DNA from: Malachius bipustulatus
Lineage: Eukaryota; Arthropoda; Insecta; Coleoptera; Melyridae
Length of the DNA: 64,000 nt
NCBI GenBank assembly: GCA_910589415.1
Contig: OU342634.1
Location: 20,395,144-20,459,143, forward strand
Direction: 5' to 3'
Below, one piece after another: positions 43,334 through 53,594 of this stretch. The stretch's first letter is position 1. Each line of letters opens with the position of its first letter. A program made the position numbers and the translations under genes. The notes under the pieces were generated by a model. The model saw only the letters and a program-made list of their open reading frames with translations. It ran no database searches and was not told the origin of the DNA.

Positions 43334-46209
43334 ATGACGCACAATGGGCCGGCCCTGTATTACAAAATGATTTATTTTCAATTTTATTGAGGTTTAGAAA
43401 ATACAAGTATGTACTGACGGCAGATATATCTAAAATGTATCGACAAGTCTTGATTCATGAACAGGAAAGATCTTTCCAAAAGATATTTTGGCGTTCGGAT
43501 CCTAACGAAGACTTGAAGTGTTACAAATTAAATACAGTTACTTATGGCACTGCCTCGGGACCGTATTTGGCAATAAGATGTTTGCACCAAATAGGCATAG
43601 ATAATGAAAAAGAATTTCCAATAATTAGCAATATAATAAAGAATGATTTCTATGTCGACGATCTCTTAACGGGGGCCGACTCAGTTGCAAAAATTATGTG
43701 TATTCAAGAAGAAGTTTCTAGACTATTACAAGATGGAGGATTCGAATTAAGAAAATGGTTATGCAACGAAAAGTCACTATTGAATAAATTTAAAATAAAT
43801 AATTTAGAAGAAAGTATTATTAGTATTGGCGAGAACGAACAAAACAAAACCTTAGGAATTTATTGGGACTCTAATAATGACACTATCCAATATTCTGTAA
43901 ATAGTGAGAACCAAAATAAAATAATTAGTAAACGAACAATTCTTTCAGAAATCAGTCAAATATATGACCCAATGGGATTATTAGGGTGCATTATGATTAA
44001 CTGTAAGCTATTAATACAAGAACTCTGGAAAAGAAAAATATCATGGGATGAGTCATTGCCAGATAATTTACAAAAACAATGGCTTATATTTAAGAAGGAT
44101 ATATTAGAAATTAATAAAATAAAAATTCCAAGGCAAGCAGTATCCTCTAATTTTATCAGCATCGAGCTTCATGGATTTTCAGATTCATCAGAGAAGGCAT
44201 ATGGTGCTTGTATATATATTCGTTGTGTAAATGTAACAGGAGATTATCAGTCTCAGTTAATTTGCACAAAATCCCGAGTTGCACCGCTTAAACAATTGAC
44301 TCTACCTAGATTAGAATTATGTGGAGCTGTGTTACTTGCTAATTTGTCAAAAAAGGTAATTGAGTCACTCAAAATGAAATTTGATAAAATTTATCTTTGG
44401 ACAGATTCAATGGTAACACTAGCTTGGATACGCGGTGCAGCTAATAAGTTTAAAACATTTGTCGCCAATAGAATTGGCGAAATACAAACATTAACGAATA
44501 TTGCAGACTGGCATCATGTTAAAACTGGTGATAATCCAGCAGATCTCGTATCTCGTGGAATTAACGTTTCAAATTTCGAGAATTGTAATTTATGGTGGCA
44601 CGGACCACAGTGGTTGCAAATAAACAGTGCCAAATGGAATTTAGGAAATTTAAATTTGGACACTGAAGTTTTAGAGCAAAAAACATCCGCTGTTAATGTT
44701 TCAATGATAACAAATACAGATTTGAACCTTTTTGAAAAATTCTCTAATCTAAATAAAATAAAACGAGTAATGGCTTATATTAAAAGATTTATTAATAATG
44801 CAAAAGTAAAATGTCATGAACGCGAGTTTGGTAGTCTAACTCCTAGAGAATTAGAATCTTCTCTTAATATATTAATAAGCAATATTCAAATTAAACATTT
44901 CGCCAAAGAATATAATAATCTTATTAATAATAAAGAATTGAATAAAAAAAGCAATCTTCTGTGTCTTAATCCATTTATTAATGATGGTTTAATTCGCGTT
45001 GGAGGAAGGTTAGCCAATTCAAAATTTTCTTTTGATAGAAAGCATCCAATTCTGTTACCAAAAAATAATAAATTGACAGAACTAATTATCGAAGATACAC
45101 ATCGAAAATTATTACACTGTGGAGTTCAAGCATTACTATGTGCAGTCAGAGAAAAATATTGGCCCATTTCTGGTCGAAATATATGTAAAAAGATCGTAAA
45201 GAAATGCATTCGATGTTTTAAGGCAAAGCCAATTCACTTTGATTATTTAATGGGTAACTTGCCTGCAGTACGTGTAAATAATTATTTTCCATTTTATAAC
45301 GTTGGAGTAGATTATGCTGGTCCATTCCTATTGAAAGATAGAGTCACTAGGGGAGCCAAGCTGATTAAAACTTATATTTGTATTTTTATATGTATGAACA
45401 CGAAAGCAGTTCATCTTGAATTAGTTTCAGAATTGACTACAAATGCATTTATTGCAACTTTAGACAGATTTATCAGTAGACGAGGTAGGCCCTTGAATAT
45501 ATACTCAGACAATGGCCTCAATTTCGTGGGAGCTAATAATGAATTGTTACACATTACAGAATTTTTAATATCAAACTCTGATCAAATTGCCAGTCATGTT
45601 GCAAGTCAGCATAATATAAAGTGGCATTTTTCTCCAGCAAGGTCACCTTCATTTGGTGGTATTTGGGAAGCGGGAGTGAAGTCTACAAAATTTCATATAA
45701 AAAGGGTCGTTGGAAATCACAAATTAACATTTGAAGAATATAATACTGTTTTGATTAGAATTGAAGCTATCCTAAATTCCCGCCCTCTATGTCCTCTTTC
45801 CTCTGACCCAAACGACTTAGCTGCACTAACTCCAGCCCACTTCATAATTGGAAGATCATTAGTAGCACTGCCAGAATTAAATTACACTGAAGTACCTGAA
45901 AATCGTCTAAAGAAATTCCAAATGTTGCAAGCCATGGCACAACATTTTTGGGTGCGATGGCACAAAGAATTTTTATCCGAGCTTCAGACTAGGACGAAAT
46001 GGAAACAAGATTCCGGAAAATTGTTGAAGATTGGTTCCTTGGTTCTTATAAAAGAGGAGAACGTTCCAGTATTAGATTGGCGGTTGGGTAGAATTACTAA
46101 ACTGTACCCTGGTAATGATGGAATCACCAGAGTAGTTAGCATCAAGATTCGCACCGGAACAGAAATCCGACGTGCAGTCAATCGAATCTGTGTCTTACCA
46201 TTGGATTAG
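43334..46209 (+). CDS. pol: BEL/Pao Pol, remainder: RT, RNase H, integrase
   Basis: The frame resumes directly after the giant gypsy 3' LTR (reading NDAQWAGPVLQ) and stays open to 46209. RT has LTADISKMYRQV and the catalytic NDFYVDDLLTG at about 43650. RNase H carries HGFSDSSEKAYGA at about 44170 and LWTDSMVTLAWI at about 44396. Integrase has an HHCC finger (CGVQALLCAVREKYW…CIRC, about 45115-45215) and DDE residues in GVDYAGPF (45305), YSDNGLNF (45508) and FGGIWEAGV (45650). The C-terminus has the GRITKLYPG…G..R module typical of BEL/Pao integrases. Intact apart from the insertion. Confidence 0.9.
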
Positions 46210-46415
46210 ATTTCAGAAGTTTAATTTTAAAATTTCATTTTTTAGTTTAGTGAGCGTTTATTGTTGTCGGATATTTATTTATGTATGATTAATTTTTTCA
46301 TGTTTTCTAATGTCATATTTATTTAAAATAGGTATATTTATTTATGTAATGCACTTTATATGTGTTGTGAATAATTTAAAGTGTTAATGCCTACCTATTT
46401 TCAAGGCGGGCGGAA
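46210..46415 (+). other. BEL/Pao 3' untranslated region and polypurine tract
   Basis: 206 bp of A+T-rich DNA ending in CAAGGCGGGCGGAA immediately before the 3' LTR; this is the probable plus-strand primer. Confidence 0.6.
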
Positions 46416-46631
46416 TGTTTAGAATTAATAAGCAATTTTATTTCAAGTAGGCAAAATGGAATAATAGCCACTTGCTACTACAATGAATATTAAAAAAAAA
46501 AAAATGTCAAGAGAAAGTCAGTCAAAAAATAACAAAAATTAATTACACACATATTTTAGTACATGCAGAGAAAACGCTCAGCAAATAAAATAATCTATTA
46601 AAAAATATACAGTCCACTATATTATCGAACA
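46416..46631 (+). repeat. 3' LTR of BEL/Pao element
   Basis: 216 bp, apparently identical to 25851-26066, followed by the second GTTCC. Confidence 0.88.
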
Positions 46632-47609
46632 GTTCCAGTTCAAGAACCCACTCCAGCAGTTTCACCCATGGTACTGGTTAAGCGTGGAGAGAAGTTACGA
46701 ATTTGTATAGATCCATCAGGAATCAACAAAAATTTGAAACGTAGACACTTTCCGCTAAACACAATTGAAGAAATAGCTGCCAGACTACATGGGTCAAAGT
46801 GGTTCACATTGTTAGATTGTAAAAAAGGATTTTGGCAGCTGAAAGTAACGCCGAGAACATCAAAGTATTTGACCTTCGCCACACCCTTTGGAAGATACTC
46901 TTGCCTTAGAATGCCCTTCGGGTTGGCCTCAGCACCTGAAATTTTTCAACAGGTCATGTGCTCCTTGTTAGCAAATATTCAAGGAGTTGAAGTGTCAATG
47001 GATGATATACTGTTACATGCGAGAACCCGAGAAGCACTAGAGCAGATAACTAGGAAGGTACATGAGAAACTTATAAACTCAGGATTGAAATTGAACTTGG
47101 AAAAATGTATTTATGCACAGCAAGAACTCAAATTTTTGGGTCATGTGGTCACCGAATCTGGTCTACTACCCGATCCTAGCAAAATTGAAACAATAAACAG
47201 GATAAAAAGGCCAGCTGATGTTAAGGAACTGCAAAGATTCCTTGGATTAGTAACCTATCTCTCAAAGTTTATAAGAAACTTAGCTGATATTACAGCACCA
47301 TTAAGAGTCCTGTTGGAAAAAGGAGTAGAATGGGTTTGGGGATCCGAGCAAGAAGAAGCGTTCATCCATTTGAAGGACGAATTAAAGAAGCCTCCAGTGT
47401 TGGGATTCTACAATCCAAAGGTACCAGTAGTAGTATCGGTAGATGCCAGTAGCTTCGCCTGTGGTGGCGCCTTACTTCAGAATGGTCAGCCCATAGCTTA
47501 CAGTGCTAAATCATTAACTAAAACAGAGAAAGCCTATAGCCAGCTGGAAAAAGAAGCTTATGCAATTTTGGTAGCTCTCAAGAAGTTTCACCATTACGTG
47601 TGGGGGTGA
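46632..47609 (+). pseudogene. pol: Mag-like Pol: RT and RNase H N-part, ending in a frameshift
   Basis: The frame continues from 25850 through VLVKRGEKLRICIDPSGINK, WFTLLDCKKGFWQL and MPFGLASAPEIFQQ. The catalytic site near 46996 reads VSMDDILLHA, with Ser in place of the usual Tyr of YxDD. RNase H follows with VSVDASSFACGGALLQ near 47436 and ends at a TGA at 47607-47609. The downstream piece is in a different frame, overlapping at a GGGGG run. One G appears to be missing relative to an open frame, so this is a decay mutation rather than programmed frameshifting. Confidence 0.8.
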
Positions 47610-49138
47610 AAAATCTGACAGTTGAATCGGATCATAAACCATTAGAGACGATTTTCAAAAAACCTATAACGGAAGCACCTCCACGTCTACAAAGAATTAT
47701 GTACCAAATTCTACCATATAGTCCAATTATTGTTTATAAGAAAGGGGTCGAATTATTTATAGCAGACACTCTAAGTAGAGACTGCGAATTAATAGAAGAA
47801 TCCAGTTCTGAAGATCAACAACTTCAGATCTGTGCGGTAATACCAATGTCCTCAACAAGAGTAGATCAATTAAAGGCAGAAATAGCAAACAGTGAAGAAC
47901 TTTCTGCATTAAGAAACTTTATACTCCAAGGATGGCCGTCAAGCATCGAAGAACTGCCAGAAGTCCTGAAGAAGTATTGGTCATTCCGCGAACAACTAGC
48001 TGTATATGAAGACATCATTTTCAAAAATGATCGTGTATTCATTCCTGAAGGCATGGTTAATTTAATATTAAAAACCAGTCACCTGAGTCATAAAGGAATT
48101 CAAGGTACTTTGGAGATAGCTAGAGATAACGTTTTTTGGCCAAAAATGACAGAAGATGTCACAAATTATGTGTCAAAGTGCAAAATCTGTTTAGAAAAAC
48201 AGAAGGATAACCCGATGGAAACTATACTGTTACAAAAAGTTCCCGACAGGCCATGGTCGTTGGTTGCGTCTGATATTTTTACACTAAATGATAAAAATTT
48301 CTTAGTAATAGCCGACGCCTACTCTGGCTACTTTGATTTCGTGGAAATCAGGAACTTAACAAGTTCGACTGTAGTCTCAGCTCTTAAAAGCTGGTTTGCT
48401 ACATTCGGGATTCCAGATATATTGAGAACCGATAATGGAAAACAGTATGATTGCCACTACTTCAGAAACTTTGTTGAAGAATGGAAGTTCGAGCACAGGT
48501 CTTCCAGTCCACACTTTCCAAGATCCAATGGTTTAGCAGAAAGGTACGTGCAAGAAGCAAAAAACCTCCTGAAAAAATGTTTAGATGAAAACTCTGACGT
48601 ACAGTTATCCTTACTGCATCATCGAAATACACCAAGAGGTTCTTTAGGTTCGCCAGTCCAGAGACTCATGAATAGAAGAACCAAAACATTACTGCCAACC
48701 AGCAAGAAACTCCTAAAGCCTGCAGTAGTCCCAAGTGTTACCAAAAAATTGAAACAGAAGAAAGCTGTGGAAAAATCATATGCAGATAGAAATAAGAAGC
48801 ACCTGCCTACATATCAACCTGGAGATCAAGTGTTGCTGAGGAAAAGTCACAAGAACTGGTCCCCAGCAAAGGTCATATCACAAACAGCCGAACCTAGATC
48901 AGTAATAGTGGAAACACCAGAGGGAACTCATTATCGAAGAAATTCATGGTTCCTTAAACCTGATCCAGTAAATAAAACAGTGCAGGAGCATCAAGCAAGT
49001 CCCGTGCAAAGAAGCCCCCAGAAGGACCAACCAAAGATTGTTCAGGAAGATCTGGAGATTCAGCAGAAGAGTGAACCAACCCTAAACGTTACAAGAAGTG
49101 GAAGACACATCGTAGCTCCACAACGTTTAAACTTATAA
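47610..49138 (+). pseudogene. pol: Mag-like Pol: RNase H end and integrase
   Basis: After the frame break the protein continues with VKNLTVESDHKPLETIF (RNase H end) and an HHCC zinc finger (HLSHKGIQGTLEIARDNVFW…CKICLEKQ, about 48078-48200). The integrase core has catalytic residues in VASDIFTL (48268), RTDNGKQY (48428) and GLAERYVQE (about 48535). The tail is basic with a GDQVLLRKSHKNW motif near 48820. The stop at 49138 is just before the purine tract and 3' LTR. Integrase residues are intact but the protein is cut off from RT by the upstream frameshift. Confidence 0.85.
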
Positions 49139-49147
49139 GAAGAGGGA

Positions 49148-49395
49148 TGTCAGGTGTGCTGAACGCGCTTTGCATGACTTCAATGACGCATGACTTGTAT
49201 GGCATGTCATGTCGCTGGCTGACGGATGACAATTACAACACGCACGTTGATGTTACGATAACCAACAACTGAGACGAGTCAATCAATGTTAATTGATAAT
49301 TATTAAGATCCAGATCAATCATCCGTTGTAACCAATAAACAATTAAATATTAAACATAAGTCGTTGTTGTTATTACCTAACGAAGCAACAATACA
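49148..49395 (+). repeat. 3' LTR of Mag-like gypsy element
   Basis: 248 bp from TGTCAGGTGTGCTGAACGCG to CAACAATACA, preceded by AAGAAGAGGGA. It is the fuller copy; the 5' LTR lacks about 35 bp of its left end. Confidence 0.82.
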
Positions 49396-49489
49396 ATTGG
49401 ACTATATACTTTATTTTTTATTTAGATGGATTCCACACTAGAATAGTTCCTAAACTAATTTAGGGTAATGTTTAAGAATAGGGACCTGA

Positions 49490-50576
49490 AGGTTGACCTT
49501 GACGGTTCTGCTTGTGCATGCATAGTGCTGACTTGCATTGTTGCCAGATGTATGAACTTAGAAACGAATTTGAAGAAAATCGTAACCAAATTTCTCAAAC
49601 TACAAAATATCTAACTAATTTTTTGAACAATTTTTTTGGTATACTTAACGAAAAAAAGTAAATAATTTGAAACCTGAAGAAACATGAACATAATATTATT
49701 ATTTTATCCACAACCAGCGTGTTATAAGGCCATAATTACAATGTTTTCAGTTGTATTGTGGTGTCTATAAGACACTATTATTGTCCTATACCTATGGAAA
49801 TTTATATTTTATATTGTTGAAAATTTCACGCCATCAATTTTCAGCCAATAAAGTACGAGCATTGCTTACCGTTGCCATGGTTAAGTATTTGTGTATTATA
49901 TCGGAAATTTTCTCCTGCAGGGGTAAGCTGGAGAGTATTATAGTGGAAATTTTTTTGACGTTTAATAGTGACAAACCGGATCTTTATAAATGTCAACTGT
50001 TGACTGTTAGTTGCTGTTATTAATATTAATCAAACAATGCGTTTTGTTAAAATCGCTTTCTATTATAATTTAATATTAAAGTGATGTTTTCGCGTATTAC
50101 CACGTATGAAATCACGGATTCACTATCGAAAAAATGATCTGAAGAAACCTAATTTACCTAATTTAGTAATTCTATGTGAAATAGGTAGGTACTTACATAA
50201 TTTTTCGGATTAACTCACGGCGAATTCATGGGGGTTCGACCACTTTATCTTTATAATTAATTGTATGGCACTTTTTGTTGGTAGAATCCATCTGCTGAGC
50301 AAATCCTTGCGCTTTGGAAAGAATGGCATCTAATCAATACTACTCATACTATTGTACCGCAATTGTCGACTTATCATTATCAAAAACCACACTCGGCTGG
50401 TGAAGTTTAGAAACTAAAATGTGTGTTTGACAGCGCTAATAATGGCGGCGCAGTTATTAAACGTCAGTTTGGCGTTGTCACGTGATTATGTTACGCTGCC
50501 ATGTCATATTTTTATTTAACAATTAAATTGTAATTTTTCTATTCAAAACTAATTTTGTTGTGAAATTTTCTTTCCA
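49490..50576. other. No gene recognised
   Basis: A+T-rich interior of the TIR-bounded segment. The open frame at 49751-50023 shows no domain. Confidence 0.4.
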
Positions 50577-50728
50577 AATACCACTCGAAATCAAATTATA
50601 CCGGGAAATTTTGTTCTCGCTTACGAATATTTTAAGAAAATTATCCCTCGCCTTCGGCTCGCGATAATTTTCAAAATATTCGTGAGCTCGAAAAAATTTC
50701 CGGAAATAATTTGACCTCTAGTGGTATT
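50577..50728. repeat. 152-bp hairpin element with TTCG loop
   Basis: AATACCACT at the left and AGTGGTATT at the right begin arms that pair almost fully to a centre reading CCCTCGCCTTCGGCTCGCG. This is a MITE-like snapback repeat with no coding capacity. Confidence 0.75.
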
Positions 50729-50866
50729 ACATGTGAAAATAATTAAATATACCTATATCAAAATGTCAGTCGAGAGCTTTCAAATTTTTTATTAAAATAT
50801 GTTGATAATGATTGCAAACACTGCTCAACATTTAACATACATGCACGGACACAACAAACACTCTAT

Positions 50867-51101
50867 AAATTAATATTAAGTTGGTTTTATCTTTAACATT
50901 AAAAAAAAACCTCGAAAAAAACACAGGAAACAGGAATATAATTTTAGAAAGGCGATGTAAGAAAAAAGCCCGCTAAAACAACACAAATCTGTGTAAGATA
51001 CATCTGACAACAGTGCAGACAAATTGCACATTGCCCTGATATGAAGCAGGTCTTTTGATTTAACCAATAAAATTCTTCACGTGTGATAACCCAATGGCGG
51101 C
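50867..51101 (+). repeat. Tandem duplication, first copy (empty-site version)
   Basis: 235 bp made of part A (50867-50945) joined directly to part B (50946-51101). The second copy begins at 51102 and has A (to 51180), then 1057 bp of other DNA, then B (52238-52395). Match is near perfect by eye, with one A/C change seen in the poly-A run. Confidence 0.75.
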
Positions 51102-51865
51102 AAATTAATATTAAGTTGGTTTTATCTTTAACATTAAAAAAAAAACTCGAAAAAAACACAGGAAACAGGAATATAATTTTTCCTACGACCACTATACAAA
51201 ACACTACTTTGCGCATCGTTTTTTGTGCGCAAACTAGCAGATTTCTCATGTATCCAAAACTGTGCGACAAAGTGACATAAGGCATAGCCAAAAACCTTTT
51301 CCGTACTGTTTTAATGTATGTAAACAATAGTGATGGGCGGTAACTGAGAACTCAACTGTTACTTATTGTTAATGGAATAACTATTCATTTAAAGCTTCAA
51401 GGTAATAAAATAAACACAAATGGGATAACATAGAACCCGACAAGACTATAAAATAGACTCATTATTCTCTTGTGGCAGTAATTATTAAAATTTACGAGTT
51501 GATCGCTAATAACAGCCAAATCAAATTCACGAACGTGATCGTGAAAATAACTCGCACACCTCTACTAACTTCAATCTACGACGCGCAGCGCTTGCGTTAT
51601 TGTGTAGAAGTTGCATATCAATAAAAATCTCTTAAATCATTGTTATTATCTACCACGTCTCTCCGCTCACGTCACTTATTTTTAGTTTATACGGAGTCTA
51701 ATAATAAATAATAATAATAATATTGTCGGTAGAATTCAATGATTTTACAGTATATAATGGTAATAATAAAAAGTCATTGGTAGAATTGAAAATAATATGT
51801 ACCTACCTAGACCTAGGTAGGTAGTCTGAAAAAATAAACTTTAGTTAGGTACCTATCATTATATA

Positions 51866-52075
51866 ATGGATTGTAATTTCTCTGAATGTGAAACAGAAAA
51901 TACACCACCTGAAGTCAGAAAACAAGCAGGTTTGTGTTCTTTGAATTTGCTACCTGTAGTTTCGAGAGAAAAATACGAATCTGCTTATAAACATTTCATA
52001 AATTGGAGAAAAGGTCATAAAAGCAGAGCATTGTCAGAAAAAATAATTTATGTGTTAAATTTGTTAAATAATTAA
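51866..52075 (+). pseudogene. Crypton-like tyrosine recombinase, N-terminal fragment (69 aa)
   Basis: The frame MDCNFSECETENTPP continues to LNLLPVVSREKYESAYKHFI and NWRKGHKSRALSEKIIYVLN, then stops. The pattern LLP..S.EKYE..Y..F..WR......SE is the start of the SAM-like core-binding domain in Crypton-type tyrosine-recombinase proteins that are abundant in insects. The usual continuation and the catalytic R-H-R-Y half are absent. Only the N-terminal first segment remains, inside the 1057-bp insert. It cannot be catalytic. Identification rests on this one motif. Confidence 0.5.
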
Positions 52076-52100
52076 TCTGTTAAATTGTGGTCGTAGGAAA

Positions 52101-52234
52101 AGTACTGTGTGAAGCACGTGCGGAAAAGAAATTTCACACTCGTGTGAATTGTGACACTCGACTTCGTCTCGTGTCACAATTGTTTCACACTCGTGAGAAA
52201 TTTTCTCTTTTCCGCACTTGTTTCACAATATACT
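52101..52234. repeat. 134-bp hairpin with TTCG loop
   Basis: Arms AGTACTGTGTGAAGCACGTG and its partner pair inward to a centre reading CACTCGACTTCGTCTCGTG. It lies at the right end of the 1057-bp insert. Confidence 0.7.
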
Positions 52235-52395
52235 ATTAGAAAGGCGATGTAAGAAAAAAGCCCGCTAAAACAACACAAATCTGTGTAAGATACATCTGAC
52301 AACAGTGCAGACAAATTGCACATTGCCCTGATATGAAGCAGGTCTTTTGATTTAACCAATAAAATTCTTCACGTGTGATAACCCAATGGCGGCAA

Positions 52396-53015
52396 TTTTA
52401 TTAATTCACCAAATATGGCCACCCAAATGTATAAATTTAGTTACAATAAGTACGTATCATATATACTAAATATATTACGGGCTCTATTTGATGTATAAAT
52501 AATGTTAATCTCCCGTAAAATGGTGAATATATCACGGAGTTTCAATTTTAAATATTCCCCCCAGTAATAGTGCAACCTAAACGTGTGAATGCTATTGGTC
52601 CGTTAAACTGTAAATGCTTCAAGTCAGGTCAATGCGAATCGCAACTCCTTCCACTTTTAACGCAAGCGCATAACCTAGATATCTCAGGTCCTTATTCTTA
52701 AACATTACCTAATTTAGGTTATGTCTATTACTTGAGATGTAATTTCATTTCAAAATTCAAAATCCAAAGAACTACACTCAAACGCAATTTTTTCATTGTA
52801 GACTTCAAAACTTTAGAGGCAATTATAAGTGTAAGCACCTATTTCCTTTTAAAAGTCTTATGTAGGTACACACGATTATACCCTTCCCTTCTTAATTTTA
52901 TGTAAAAATACTGCAAAATGCAAATGAAACATGATTGAAAAATGTAAGTACCTATTTGTGAATAAATCTTCTAAGATTCTCTTTAGATATTTCAAGGGAT
53001 CCGATTAAACTGTAT
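52396..53015. other. No gene recognised
   Basis: A+T-rich DNA containing the right TIR at 52684-52718. It ends in CTGTAT; the last four bases (GTAT) are the target duplication of the next element. Confidence 0.45.
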
Positions 53016-53296
53016 TGTTATGTGAAAATGCCGATCACCAGAAATCAGAAACGAGCAGTAGAGGCAGTCAGGTCGGGAGAAGGGCCGAGCGTAATGAAGG
53101 AGCAGTAGACACAGAGTGCGAGTCGATGCATGATAGACGTCAGTTGAAAAAGGGGAAGTGGATAATAATTAATTAAGAAGAGTATTAAGACGTTAAGAAG
53201 TTTGTTTTCATATCAATTCGTACATTTAATTATTTTTGTTTCATCATTAAATTATTTCTAAAGAAGTGTGACTTACTTTTACCCGGTCGACTAACA
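53016..53296 (+). repeat. 5' LTR (281 bp)
   Basis: Apparently identical to 58143-58423. Its first 93 bases correspond to the last coding part of the pol gene in the 3' copy, so a coding remnant (MPITRNQKRAVEAVRSG) is readable here. Confidence 0.92.
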
Positions 53297-53315
53297 ATTA
53301 GCAGCGGTGGGATAT
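53297..53315 (+). promoter_or_regulatory. Unusual primer-binding region
   Basis: The LTR is followed by ATTAGCAGCGGTGGGAT. It lacks the standard TGG start. TAGCAG-GG resembles the complement of the initiator tRNA-Met 3' end (TGGTAGCAGAGG) but the match is short and imperfect. The primer is therefore unassigned. Confidence 0.3.
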
Positions 53316-53594
53316 AATATAAAAATATCAACCTAAAATCAGTGTGTGACTGTGTGAAAAGTCAAATGGCCGGTCCGTGAATTTTGTGAACTGCGTACAT
53401 ACCTACTTATTTGGTTGCCTTATTCCCGGAGTAAGATTATCGAGACAATAATTCGCCGGATGCCAGGTGGTGTGGTGTACCTTTAAGATGAAGACCAAAC
53501 GCATTTTGTAGATCTGATATTTTATTACGACTGAAAAACTAGATCACTAATACAGTTTGTCAAGATTAATACACTACAAAAGTTCGAGACCATA

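Larger units (their letters stand above)
25851..46631 (+). mobile_element. BEL/Pao LTR retrotransposon, TSD GTTCC, itself split by a giant gypsy element
   Basis: Two 216-bp LTRs (25851-26066 and 46416-46631) begin TGTTTAGAAT and end ATCGAACA; I saw no differences between them. The 5-bp target duplication GTTCC is exact (25846-25850 and 46632-46636). Without the inner insertion the element is about 6.4 kb. It has one long frame for Gag, DAGS protease, YVDD reverse transcriptase, RNase H and integrase. The reading frames each side of the giant gypsy insert are collinear and show no stops. The element therefore looks recent, and was probably coding-competent until interrupted. Confidence 0.9.
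22751..49395 (+). mobile_element. Mag-like Ty3/gypsy LTR retrotransposon, split by two nested insertions
   Basis: LTRs lie at 22751-22963 and 49148-49395. The PBS follows the 5' LTR, and a purine tract AAGAAGAGGGA precedes the 3' LTR. The coding pieces are 23019-23353, 24819-25850, 46632-47609 and 47600-49138. They cover Gag with zinc knuckles, protease, RT, RNase H and integrase of the Mag/K02A2.6-like group. A palindromic element interrupts gag and a BEL/Pao element interrupts RT. Without these two inserts the element would be only about 4.4 kb. A frameshift, an altered RT motif and a shortened 5' LTR show it is the oldest and inactive layer. No clear target duplication is visible. Confidence 0.85.
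51102..52395 (+). repeat. Tandem duplication, second copy containing a 1057-bp insert
   Basis: A is 51102-51180, the insert is 51181-52237, B is 52238-52395. The insert starts TCCTACGACCAC and ends AATATACTATT. It contains an inverted copy of its own left end (GTGGTCGTAGGAAAA at about 52087), the tyrosine-recombinase fragment and a 134-bp hairpin. The first copy shows the same site without it. Confidence 0.65.
49449..52718. mobile_element. TIR-bounded 3.27-kb segment, no transposase recognised
   Basis: The left end (49449-49489) contains TTTAGGGTAATGTTTAAGAATAG and GGACCTGA. Its reverse complement (TCAGGTCC, TTATTCTTAAACATTACCTA) is at 52684-52718. The repeat is about 35 bp with few changes. 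Between the ends lie a 152-bp hairpin, a tandem duplication, a tyrosine-recombinase fragment and a second hairpin. No DDE gene is present, so this is a non-autonomous or composite element. The target duplication could not be read. Confidence 0.55.

Noticed and set aside
25851..46631. Assembly artefact as an explanation for the repeated LTR blocks
   Set aside because: Exact target duplications and in-phase resumption of host frames at each border fit true insertions; long reads would still be the final test.
47600..47612. Programmed frameshift between the Mag-like RT/RNase H and integrase frames
   Set aside because: The break is in the middle of RNase H at a plain G run, with no slippery heptamer; a one-base deletion explains it better.
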